NCBI RefSeq assembly: GCF_039531165.1
Contig: NZ_BAAAPN010000056.1
Coordinates: 39,695 to 103,694 of the forward strand
From: Nostocoides_A vanveenii
Lineage (GTDB): Bacteria > Actinomycetota > Actinomycetes > Actinomycetales > Dermatophilaceae
Direction of reading: 5' to 3'
DNA length: 64,000 nucleotides
In this document: positions 51,122-58,938 of the stretch, one piece after another
Numbering within the stretch: position 1 is the first letter of the stretch
How the letters are laid out: every line of letters begins with the position of its first letter
Notes under the pieces: generated by a model
The model's input: only the letters and a program-made list of their open reading frames with translations
Databases searched by the model: none
What the model was told of the DNA's origin: nothing
Program-made: the position numbers and the translations under genes

Positions 51122-51221
51122 CCCGCGACCCCCTCCAGCCCCAGCCGTCCCCACTCCCGCACGGGGGTGCCACACTTGACCGAGCGCCCGGGCGCATCCG
51201 CATGAGCACAAGGAGCCCATC

Positions 51222-51779
51222 ATGATCGACGAAACCCTCTTCGAAGCCGAGGAGAAGATGGAGAAGGCCATCGACGTCCTCCGCGAGGATTTCGCCGGGA
51301 TCCGCACCGGACGCGTCCAGCCCGCGATGTTCGCCAAGGTGCTCGTCGACTACTACGGCGCGCCCACGCCGCTGCAACAACTGGCCTCCTTCGCCACCCC
51401 CGAGGCGCGGGTGCTGTTGATCTCGCCCTTCGACAAGGGCTCGATGCACAACATCGAAAAGGCCTTGCGCGACAGCGACTTCGGCGCCAACCCGAGCAAT
51501 GACGGCAACGTCATCCGGATCGTGGTCCCCGAGCTGACCCAGGAGCGGCGCAAGGAATACACCAAGATCGCGCACCGCAAGGCGGAGGATGCCAAGGTCT
51601 CCATCCGCAACATCCGGCGGCACGCCATGCAGGAGCTCGACAAGCTCGTCAAGGACGGCGAGGTCGGGGAGGACGAGGGCAAGCGCGGCGAGAAGGAACT
51701 CGAGAGCGCGACCAAGAAGTATGTCGATCAGGTCGATGTGATGCTCAAGCACAAGGAAGCCGAACTCCTCGAAGTCTGA
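51222..51779 (+). CDS. frr: Ribosome recycling factor
   Basis: 185 residues. The tRNA-mimic protein is recognised by EKMEKAIDVLREDFAGIRTGRVQPAMF, TPEARVLLISPFDKGSMHNIEKAL and PELTQERRKEYTKIAHRKAEDAKVSIRNIRR. It splits post-termination ribosomes together with EF-G. ATG 51222 has AAGGAG eight bases upstream. It lies 100 bases after pyrH and 12 before cdsA. Confidence 0.97.
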   Translation: MIDETLFEAEEKMEKAIDVLREDFAGIRTGRVQPAMFAKVLVDYYGAPTPLQQLASFATPEARVLLISPFDKGSMHNIEKALRDSDFGANPSNDGNVIRIVVPELTQERRKEYTKIAHRKAEDAKVSIRNIRRHAMQELDKLVKDGEVGEDEGKRGEKELESATKKYVDQVDVMLKHKEAELLEV

Positions 51780-51791
51780 GATTCGCACCCC

Positions 51792-52670
51792 ATGACCACG
51801 CCGACCGGCCCGTCCGACATCGCGCAGAGCCCGCCCGCTGCGACCCCCGTGACCAACCCGCACGGGCGCGCCGGGCGCAACCTGGCGCAGGCGATCGGTG
51901 TCGGCGTGGGGCTCGGCGCGATGATCCTGCTGAGCTTGTTCCTCGCCAAGGACTCCTTCGCCGTCATCATCGCCGTCGCGATGATCGTGGGCGTCTGGGA
52001 ATTGGTGCGTGCCCTCGCGGTCAAGCAGATCATCGTCCCGATCGTCCCCGTTGCCGTCGGCGCGGCCGGCATGATCTACGCCGCCCATCAACGCGGTCCG
52101 GAGCCCCTGGTCGTCGCCTTCGGCCTGACGTGCACGGCGGTTGCCGTATGGCGCGTGATCGATCCGCGCCCCGGCTCGGGTCGCGATGTCGCCGGGGGCG
52201 TCTTTGCCGCCTTCTACCCGTGCCTGCTCGGCGGCTTCGCCGCCATGATGCTCGCCGCCGATGACGGCCGGTCGCGGATCATCACCTTCATCCTCGTCAC
52301 CGTGTGCTCCGACATCGGCGGGTATGTCGCGGGCGTGCTTTTCGGCAAGCATCCGATGGCGCCCAAGATCAGCCCAAAGAAGTCCTGGGAGGGCTTCGCC
52401 GGGTCGGTCCTGTTCTGTGCCATTGCCGGCTCCGCGTGCATTGCCGTCCTCTTCGACAAACCGTGGTGGATCGGCGTCCCGCTCGGCGCCCTGGTCGCGA
52501 TGTGCGCCACGATCGGTGACCTGATGGAATCGGTCATCAAGCGCGATCTCGGTATCAAGGACATGAGCAATTTGCTGCCGGGACACGGCGGCATGATGGA
52601 TCGCCTGGATTCTCTCCTCGTCTGTGCGCCCGTCGTCTGGGCGGTCCTGCACTATCTGGTCGACGCATGA
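51792..52670 (+). CDS. cdsA: Phosphatidate cytidylyltransferase
   Basis: 292 residues with about eight membrane segments. It makes CDP-diacylglycerol from phosphatidic acid and CTP. The family signature occupies the C-terminal part: VCSDIGGYVAGVLFGKHP, KISPKKSWEGFAGS, then GDLMESVIKRDLGIKD and LPGHGGMMDRLDSLL, which carry the metal-binding aspartates. A polar Pro/Ala N-terminus of about 35 residues precedes the first helix. Its stop overlaps the rlmN start (ATGA). Confidence 0.95.
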   Translation: MTTPTGPSDIAQSPPAATPVTNPHGRAGRNLAQAIGVGVGLGAMILLSLFLAKDSFAVIIAVAMIVGVWELVRALAVKQIIVPIVPVAVGAAGMIYAAHQRGPEPLVVAFGLTCTAVAVWRVIDPRPGSGRDVAGGVFAAFYPCLLGGFAAMMLAADDGRSRIITFILVTVCSDIGGYVAGVLFGKHPMAPKISPKKSWEGFAGSVLFCAIAGSACIAVLFDKPWWIGVPLGALVAMCATIGDLMESVIKRDLGIKDMSNLLPGHGGMMDRLDSLLVCAPVVWAVLHYLVDA

Positions 52671-53887
52671 CGGCGACCGACAAGCCTGCCCCCGGCCAAC
52701 TGATCCTCGCGGCACCGCGGCGCGGCAAGCCGCCGCGCCATCTCGCCGACCTCGACCCGGCCGAACGCAAGCTCGCCGTCGAAGCGTTGGGGCACAAGGG
52801 ATTCCGGGCCAAGCAACTCTCGACGCACTACTTCGAGCGCTTGACGCTCGATCCCGAGGCGATGACCGACCTGCCCAAGGCGATTCGCGGCGAGTTGGTC
52901 GGCGATCTGCTGCCCACCTTGCTCACCCCGGTCCGCACGCTCACTGCCGACGGCGGTGCCACTCTCAAGCACGTATGGCGCTTGCACGACGGCGCGCTCG
53001 TCGAGTCGGTGCTCATGCGCTATCCCAAGCGCGTGACGATCTGTATCTCCAGCCAGGCCGGTTGCGGGATGAACTGTCCCTTCTGCGCGACCGGTCAGGC
53101 GGGGCTGACGCGCAATATGAGCACGGCAGAGATCGTCGAGCAGGTGGTTGCGGCCGCCCGCTCTCTGCGCGACGCCGCCCTGCCGGCCGCTCCCGCGTCT
53201 GCCGCCGGAGGCGCTCCTGCCGGCCAGGGGGAGGCCGATCTCGGTGGTGAGACGGAGACGGTCGTGGGGGACACGGCATACGGCGGGACGCGGGTGACCA
53301 ATGTCGTCTTCATGGGCATGGGCGAGGCGCTCGCCAACTACAAGGCGGCGATCGGGGCGATCCGGCGCCTGACCGACCCTGCGCCCGACGGTCTGGGCAT
53401 GAGCGCCCGCGGCATCACCATGTCCACCGTCGGGCTCGTGCCGGGCATTGACAAGCTTGCGGCAGAAGGGATTCCGGTCACCCTCGCGTTCTCGTTACAC
53501 GCCCCCGACGACGAACTGCGCGACACGCTGGTCCCGATCAACACCCGGTGGAAAGTCGATGAGGCGATCGACGCGGCATACCGCTATTTCCAGGCGACCG
53601 GCCGGCGGGTGAGCATCGAGTACGCCCTGATCCGCGATATCAACGACCAGGCCTGGCGCGCAGATCTGTTGGGGGAGAAGCTGAATGCGCGCGGCCGAGG
53701 CTGGGTGCACGTCAACCCGATCCCGCTCAACCCGACCCCCGGCTCGATCTGGACCGCCTCGCGGCGCGGTGTCGAGCAACAGTTCGTCGAGCGGCTACGG
53801 GCGCACGGCATACCGACGACCGTGCGCGACACCCGCGGCTCGGATATCGACGGTGCCTGCGGGCAGCTCGCGGCGTCGACCGCCTGA
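52667..53887 (+). CDS. rlmN: Dual-specificity RNA methyltransferase RlmN
   Basis: 406 residues, a radical-SAM enzyme that makes 2-methyladenosine at 23S rRNA A2503 and tRNA A37. The cluster motif is CGMNCPFCATGQ. HAPDDELRDTLVPIN and VHVNPIPLNPTPGS follow, and the C-terminal Cys is in DGACGQL. Between AARSLRD and RVTNVVFMGMGE there is a low-complexity insertion of about 40 residues (Ala/Gly/Glu-rich), and the usual MGEPL reads MGEAL. All catalytic cysteines are present, so activity is expected. It ends five bases from the convergent gene at 53892. Confidence 0.94.
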   Translation: MTATDKPAPGQLILAAPRRGKPPRHLADLDPAERKLAVEALGHKGFRAKQLSTHYFERLTLDPEAMTDLPKAIRGELVGDLLPTLLTPVRTLTADGGATLKHVWRLHDGALVESVLMRYPKRVTICISSQAGCGMNCPFCATGQAGLTRNMSTAEIVEQVVAAARSLRDAALPAAPASAAGGAPAGQGEADLGGETETVVGDTAYGGTRVTNVVFMGMGEALANYKAAIGAIRRLTDPAPDGLGMSARGITMSTVGLVPGIDKLAAEGIPVTLAFSLHAPDDELRDTLVPINTRWKVDEAIDAAYRYFQATGRRVSIEYALIRDINDQAWRADLLGEKLNARGRGWVHVNPIPLNPTPGSIWTASRRGVEQQFVERLRAHGIPTTVRDTRGSDIDGACGQLAASTA

Positions 53888-53891
53888 CGCG

Positions 53892-55067
53892 CTATCGCTG
53901 GCTGATCAGCGTGCTCGTGCCCGTGCGCCGGTCCCAGACTCTGATCTGGTTCCAGGTGCTCGGCGCCCCGCTCGTGTCGATATAGGCCACGGACAAGCCG
54001 TCGTCGGAGACCGCGGGTTCTTTGCCGGGAGCGACGATCGTGGTTTGCCCATCGTTGCCGATCCGGTGCACCTGGCCCGCGCAATCGCGCACCACGGCCT
54101 TGCCCCATCCGGAGACGTCACGCCCACAGTCCGCGTCGATCCGGACGGTGAATGACGGATAGCCGGCAGGCCGGGTCACCAGGACCTGCTCCGAGAGCAT
54201 CCCGTCGTGCAGCACCGGAGCAAAGCCGTCGTTGAGGGCGTAGACCTGGGGGTAGCCGCGGGACGCCTCGGGGTCGTCGCACTTCGTCGCCTTGACCACG
54301 GACCTGCCGGTGCCAGCACTCCAGACCCAGGCCTGGCCGCAGTAGTGACCAGGGAAAGCCGGGTCGGCGTAGAACGTCGAGAAGGTAGAGATCTGGCCGT
54401 TGGGCGAGATGTCGGCAAAGACGCCGTAGTCGTTGTCGAGATCCCGAGTCGACGGGACTGCTTCAGTGATCCTTTTCAGGGCGCCGGCGGCCATGTCACG
54501 AAGGAAGACGTCGCCGGGCCGATTGTCGCCGGCCACCAGGTTGGACGCGGTGGTGGCGAAGACGATCCGGTTGCCGTCGGCGCTCACGCGCACAGTGTCT
54601 GCGGCGGCATTGGCCTGGGCCCCCGCGGCCGAGGTGTTGATCCGGACCAGCCGGCCGGTGGCCAGGTCCTTGCGGTAGGCGTCGACCTTGCCGTTGGTGT
54701 CACCGGGCACGAGATTGCTTGCGGCGGAAAGGAAGACGACATAGCGGCCGTCCCAGCTGACTGACGGGCGGGAACTGTCCGCATTCGCCTGAGCCCCTCC
54801 AGACGTGACCGAGACCCGCTTCGTGGTGTTGGCGACGCGGTCGCGGATGAAGATGTCGGCCTTGCCGTTGGTGTCCCCCGCGACCAAGTTCGTCGCTACG
54901 GAGCGAAAGACGACATAGCGCCCGGTCGTGCTGACCGCGGCCTGTGAGGAGGCCCCGTTGCCGGGGGTCCCGGCGGGGGAATCGGCAACCGCGGGCGCGG
55001 CCATTGCCGAGACGGCGGCCAGCAGGCCCCCGGCGCCGATGGCGATCAGGAATGTGCGGCGGTGCAT
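53892..55067 (-). CDS. Exported TolB-like beta-propeller protein
   Basis: 391 residues from ATG 55067 with GGGAGGG upstream. The N-terminus MHRRTFLIAIGAGGLLAAVS is a Tat-type signal (RRTFL then hydrophobic), cleaved near ADS. The mature protein repeats a motif of about 45-55 residues: GRYVVFRSVATNLVAGDTNG, GRYVVFLSAASNLVPGDTNG and GNRIVFATTASNLVAGDNRP, each followed by a KxDxFxRD-type strand, as in WD40/TolB-like propellers (PD40). Function unknown; it may bind calcium through the DTNGKAD loops. It stands alone, divergent from the IS remnant. Confidence 0.85.
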   Translation of the reverse strand: MHRRTFLIAIGAGGLLAAVSAMAAPAVADSPAGTPGNGASSQAAVSTTGRYVVFRSVATNLVAGDTNGKADIFIRDRVANTTKRVSVTSGGAQANADSSRPSVSWDGRYVVFLSAASNLVPGDTNGKVDAYRKDLATGRLVRINTSAAGAQANAAADTVRVSADGNRIVFATTASNLVAGDNRPGDVFLRDMAAGALKRITEAVPSTRDLDNDYGVFADISPNGQISTFSTFYADPAFPGHYCGQAWVWSAGTGRSVVKATKCDDPEASRGYPQVYALNDGFAPVLHDGMLSEQVLVTRPAGYPSFTVRIDADCGRDVSGWGKAVVRDCAGQVHRIGNDGQTTIVAPGKEPAVSDDGLSVAYIDTSGAPSTWNQIRVWDRRTGTSTLISQR

Positions 55068-55228
55068 GGTTGCCCTCCCTGACGTTCTCAACAAAACTGC
55101 CCAAGCAAAGCACGGCGTCGCTGTTGGGTAAGCAGGCCGTGCGGGACGGATTGGGAGGGCTCTGGCTGCACGGTTAACTTCCGTCTTTCATGCGTGAGTG
55201 TGTGACACACGCCTGATTTGCACCAAAG

Positions 55229-55745
55229 TGCCTGTCCTGCAACGAGAAAATCGTGTTTGCGAGACTGGATTTCCTCGAGCGGGAAGGCACTTGGTAGGTG
55301 AAGGGTACATCGTGGTCGGTAGGTTTGGGTGTTTCTGGTGACGGGGCGGGCGTGATCGCCCACGCGGGCAGTGTCGCGGTGCGGCTGCTGGCTGATCGGG
55401 TCGGGTTGACCGAGACGCTCTCGAGGGCGCTGGTGCGGCGCGGGTTCGTCCCGGGGCATGATCGTGGCCGGGTGGTGGTGGATGTGGCCACGATGCTGGT
55501 CGCTGGGGGGAAGCGATCGCGGATATCGACACCCTGCGCCACCAGGAGCAGGTGCTTGGGCCGGTCGCCTCGCCGGCGACGGTGTGGCGGGCCTTGGACG
55601 AACTGGCCGAGACCCCCGCGAAGCGGGTCGCGGCGGCGCGGGCCACGACCCGGGCGCGGGTGTGGGGGTTGCTGCCCGGCGGGCTGCCTGCCGCGCGAGT
55701 AGCCGACACCACGCTGCCGAAGGATTTTGGTGGTGTTGGATGTCT
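55229..55745 (+). mobile_element. IS1380-type insertion sequence, 5' remnant
   Basis: The left end begins near GCCTGTCCTGCAACG (55229-55243), which recurs exactly at 63761-63775 in the second copy. Only the first third of the element remains; it breaks off near 55745, fourteen bases before the glyS start. A pair AAGTGCC ... GGCACTT (55225-55231, about 55284-55290) frames the noncoding leader. No right terminal repeat is visible. Confidence 0.75.
55298..55745 (+). pseudogene. IS1380-family transposase fragment
   Basis: GTG 55298 starts a DDE transposase N-terminus: VAVRLLADRVGLTETLSRAL, RRGFVPGHDRGRVVVDVATML. Near 55508 the frame is lost in a G run; the continuation IADIDTLRHQEQVLGPVASP and TVWRALDELAE is in another frame. 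A further shift near 55730 is needed to read the usual KDFGGVVVLDV. The catalytic Asp/Glu region is missing, so it is inactive. By chance the second frame runs without a stop into glyS. Confidence 0.8.
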
Positions 55746-55758
55746 TAACCTTGCCGGC

Positions 55759-57165
55759 ATGGCCAAGGAGATCTCCATCGTCGACACCGTCGTCAATCTG
55801 TGCAAGCGGCGCGGCTTCGTCTTCCCCTCCGGTGAGATCTATGGCGGCACCCGCTCCGCGTGGGACTACGGCCCCCTTGGTGTGGAGTTGAAGGAGAACA
55901 TCAAGCGCCAATGGTGGAAGACCATGGTGCACGGCCGCGACGACATCGTCGGGCTCGACTCCTCGATCATCCTGCCGCGGCAGGTCTGGGTGGCCAGCGG
56001 TCACGTCGGCGAGTTCACCGACCCGCTCACCGAGTGCCTCTCCTGCCACAAGCGCTTTCGCCTCGACCATATGCAGGAGGCGATCGCTGACCGCGAGGCC
56101 AAGAAGGGCAAGGAGGTCGACCCCGACAGCATCCCGCTCGGTGAAATCGCCTGCCCGAACTGTGGCACCCGGGGCCAGTGGACCGAGCCGCGGGCCTTCA
56201 ACATGATGCTCAAGACCTACCTGGGCGTCGTCGATGACGAGTCGGGTCTGCACTTCCTGCGCCCGGAGACCGCACAGGGCATCTTCGTCAACTACAAGAA
56301 CGTCGAGCAGTCGGCCCGGATGAAGCCGCCCTTCGGGATCGCCCAGACGGGCAAGAGCTTCCGCAACGAGATCACGCCGGGCAACTTCATCTTCCGCACC
56401 CGTGAGTTCGAGCAGATGGAGATGGAGTTCTTCGTCCCGCCGGGCACGGACGAGGAATGGCATCAGTACTGGATCGATGAGCGGACCCGCTGGTATGTCG
56501 ACCTCGGCATCCGCCCGGAGAACCTGCGTCACTACGAGCACCCGGCCGAGAAGCTCTCGCACTACTCCAAACGCACCGTCGACATCGAATACCGCTTCAA
56601 CTTCACCGGGAGCGAGTGGGGCGAGCTCGAAGGCATCGCCAACAGGACCGCCTTCGACCTCGGCACACACAGCACGCACAGCGGTGCCGACCTGTCCTAC
56701 TTCGACCAAGCCACGGGCGAGCGCTATCTGCCTTATGTCATCGAGCCGGCGGCCGGTCTATCCCGCTCACTGATGACTTTCCTGGTCGATGCCTATGCCG
56801 AGGATGAGGCTCCGAACACCAAGGGCGGCGTCGATGTGCGCACCGTCCTGCGGCTCGATAAGCGGCTCGCGCCGGTCAAGGCGGCGGTGCTGCCGCTCTC
56901 GCGACACGCCGATCTGTCGCCCAAGGCCCGCGACCTCGCCGCCACCTTGCGCAAGCACTGGAATATCGACTTCGACGACGCGCAAGCCATCGGCCGGCGC
57001 TACCGGCGCCAGGATGAGATCGGCACCCCTTACTGCATCACTGTCGACTTCGACACCCTCGAGGATCACGCGGTGACCATCCGTGATCGCGACACCATGG
57101 CGCAGGAGCGTGTGAGTCTTGACCAGGTCGAGGCCTACCTCGGCGCCCGGCTCGTCGGCTGCTGA
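55759..57165 (+). CDS. glyS: Glycyl-tRNA synthetase (single-chain type)
   Basis: 468 residues, the class II homodimeric GlyRS. DTVVNLCKRRGFVFPSGEIYGG and WDYGPLGVELKENIKRQWW start it; motif 2 is FRNEITPGNFIFRTREFEQMEMEFF (about residues 204-228); motif 3 lies in GLSRSLMTFLVDAY. The C-terminal anticodon-binding domain starts at KAAVLPLSRH. ATG 55759 is the family start; the frame is open upstream only because of the transposase remnant. TAACCT eight bases before the ATG may be a -10. Native upstream DNA has apparently been replaced by the IS fragment. Confidence 0.95.
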   Translation: MAKEISIVDTVVNLCKRRGFVFPSGEIYGGTRSAWDYGPLGVELKENIKRQWWKTMVHGRDDIVGLDSSIILPRQVWVASGHVGEFTDPLTECLSCHKRFRLDHMQEAIADREAKKGKEVDPDSIPLGEIACPNCGTRGQWTEPRAFNMMLKTYLGVVDDESGLHFLRPETAQGIFVNYKNVEQSARMKPPFGIAQTGKSFRNEITPGNFIFRTREFEQMEMEFFVPPGTDEEWHQYWIDERTRWYVDLGIRPENLRHYEHPAEKLSHYSKRTVDIEYRFNFTGSEWGELEGIANRTAFDLGTHSTHSGADLSYFDQATGERYLPYVIEPAAGLSRSLMTFLVDAYAEDEAPNTKGGVDVRTVLRLDKRLAPVKAAVLPLSRHADLSPKARDLAATLRKHWNIDFDDAQAIGRRYRRQDEIGTPYCITVDFDTLEDHAVTIRDRDTMAQERVSLDQVEAYLGARLVGC

Positions 57166-57170
57166 CGGCC

Positions 57171-57995
57171 ATGACGACGACCTCCTCCAGCAGGCGCGTC
57201 TGCGCGCACATCGAGTTGCAGGTGACCGAGGTGGCCGACCTCGTGCTGTCGATCGCGGTGGCAACCGACGCCGTCGACGCAACCGAGCAACTGACCGTCA
57301 CCTCCGATGGACAGGCGCTACCCGCGGAGGCGATCGAGGAGATCGTCGCAACGGACGGCACCCGCCTGCACCGCCTGGCCGCCGCCCCTGTCGGGCAGTT
57401 GGTGGTCGACTACACCGCCACCGTGGCCCCAGGTGCGTCCGAGCGCCCCGTCTCGCCCCTGGAAGCGATCGTTTTCACTCGGCCCAGCCGCTACTGCGAT
57501 TCGGATCGCCTCGCCGCCGTGACCGCCACCCACTTCGGCGGCCTGGCCGGTGCGGAACTCGTTGCCGCCGTTGCCGATTGGGTCTACACCCAGATCGCCT
57601 ACACTCCCGGAAGCAGTCAGGTCACCGACGGTGCCCTCGAGGTCTACCTCTCCCGCACGGGCGTATGCCGTGACATGGCCCAGTTGGTCGTCACCTTCCT
57701 GCGTGCCAGCGGTATGCCGGCGCGGCTGGTCTCGGTGTATGCGCCCGGCCTGAGTCCGATGGACTTCCACGCCGTGGCCGAGGTCGCGCTGGACGGGACG
57801 TGGCGAGTAATCGACGCCACCCGGCTCGCGCCGCGCGCGTCGATGGTGCGCATCGCCACCGGCCGCGACGCGGCCGACACGGCCTTCCTCACCGTCAACG
57901 CCGGTCGTGCCGACCTGGTGACGATGTCGGTCTTCGCCGTCGCCGACCCGGACCTGCCCGTCGAGGACACAGCGGCGGTCGTGTCGCTCAGCTAG
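57171..57995 (+). CDS. Transglutaminase-like cysteine peptidase-fold protein
   Basis: 274 residues, cytoplasmic (no signal). The triad of the transglutaminase core is present: Cys in YLSRTGVCRDMAQL, His in SPMDFHAVAEV, Asp in WRVIDATRLA. The N-terminal 100 residues form the strand-rich domain that usually precedes this core. It lies six bases after glyS and its last eight bases overlap the convergent second transglutaminase gene. It probably acts with the neighbouring ATP-grasp system as an amidase or peptidase; the substrate is unknown. Confidence 0.87.
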   Translation: MTTTSSSRRVCAHIELQVTEVADLVLSIAVATDAVDATEQLTVTSDGQALPAEAIEEIVATDGTRLHRLAAAPVGQLVVDYTATVAPGASERPVSPLEAIVFTRPSRYCDSDRLAAVTATHFGGLAGAELVAAVADWVYTQIAYTPGSSQVTDGALEVYLSRTGVCRDMAQLVVTFLRASGMPARLVSVYAPGLSPMDFHAVAEVALDGTWRVIDATRLAPRASMVRIATGRDAADTAFLTVNAGRADLVTMSVFAVADPDLPVEDTAAVVSLS

Positions 57996-58938
57996 GTCCG
58001 GGTGCCGGCGAGGTCTCGGGATTGCTACTCGTCATCCGCAGGACGTCGACGCCGACTGTCAGGGTCGAGCGGATGGGGGCATCGGCATAGATGACGCCCT
58101 TCAGGGGCGAGACATCGCGGAAGTCCCGCCCCCAGGCCGTGACCAGATAACGCGAGTCGGCGAGGTGGCCATTGGTCGGGTCGAGGTCGACCCAGGTGCC
58201 GCCGGGCGTCAGCACGGACACCCAGGCGTGCGTCGCGTCGGCCCCCTCCAGGCGGGGGCGACCGGGCGCGGGGGTGGTCTCCAGATACCCACTGACATAT
58301 CGGGCAGGGAGCCCGAGTGAGCGCAAGCAGGCAAGGGTCAGGTGCGTGAAGTCCTGACAGACGCCGGCCCGCAGGTCGAGCAAATCCGGCAAGGTCGTGG
58401 TGACTTTCGTTGCGCCCGAACGGAAGTCGAAGTCCTCGAAGACGCCCATCATGATCGCGTCGAGCGCGACGCCCAGTGGTTGTTCCGGGTCCAGATGCTT
58501 GCGGGCGTAGGCAACGATCACCGGTTCGGCCGTCACCAGTGCCGAAGGCAGGCTGTAGGTCGCGAGCGTTACCGCATCAACTCCGCCGCGGCGCAGGTCG
58601 GCGATCGCGCTCCGCACGGTCCAGCCGTCGAGCGCGGTGAGATCCACGCGCGGCCAGGCCACGTCGAGCACGCTCTCTTTCACCACGTCAAGATCCGTTG
58701 TCGGAGTGCGAATCTCGACATAGAAGCTTCTATTGCCCAGCCAATCGGCATGCTCGACAACAAGATCGGGCTCGGGAGTCACCGTGACCGTGTGTTCTAC
58801 CAGGGTCTGGGTCGCCGTCTGCCGGGGCCCGAGGAAGCCCCGCTCGTAGCAGGCGTCGACGGGCTCGTCATACGCGTAATGCGTGCGGTGTCGCACGCGG
58901 TAGCGCCGGGGCTCGAAGTCGGCGTCGGTCTGTGGCAT
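57988..58938 (-). CDS. Transglutaminase-like protein of the ATP-grasp/alpha-E cluster
   Basis: 316 residues. The N-terminal strand domain begins RRYRVRHRTHYAYDEPVDACYERG. The core has Cys in RAGVCQDFTHLTLACLRSLGLPARYVSGYL, His in DATHAWVSVL and Asp in GTWVDLDPTNG. This TGL_N plus core layout is typical of the proteins that travel with circularly permuted ATP-grasp and alpha-E (DUF403) proteins. Its ATG overlaps the stop of the ATP-grasp gene (TGATG), so they are co-translated. Comparative work has proposed that such clusters make and cut an unknown peptide or amide-linked compound. Confidence 0.92.
   Translation of the reverse strand: MPQTDADFEPRRYRVRHRTHYAYDEPVDACYERGFLGPRQTATQTLVEHTVTVTPEPDLVVEHADWLGNRSFYVEIRTPTTDLDVVKESVLDVAWPRVDLTALDGWTVRSAIADLRRGGVDAVTLATYSLPSALVTAEPVIVAYARKHLDPEQPLGVALDAIMMGVFEDFDFRSGATKVTTTLPDLLDLRAGVCQDFTHLTLACLRSLGLPARYVSGYLETTPAPGRPRLEGADATHAWVSVLTPGGTWVDLDPTNGHLADSRYLVTAWGRDFRDVSPLKGVIYADAPIRSTLTVGVDVLRMTSSNPETSPAPGPS

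Noticed and set aside
51069..52715. 548-codon minus-strand frame opposite frr and cdsA
   Set aside because: His/Asp/Arg-rich shadow spanning two well-defined genes.
55198..55210. GTGTGT-G-ACACAC palindrome just left of the IS remnant
   Set aside because: Short, and no clear gene target; may be flanking sequence of the insertion site.
55552..55758. Extended N-terminus of GlyRS
   Set aside because: The 69 extra codons read as IS1380 transposase sequence; canonical GlyRS starts at ATG 55759.
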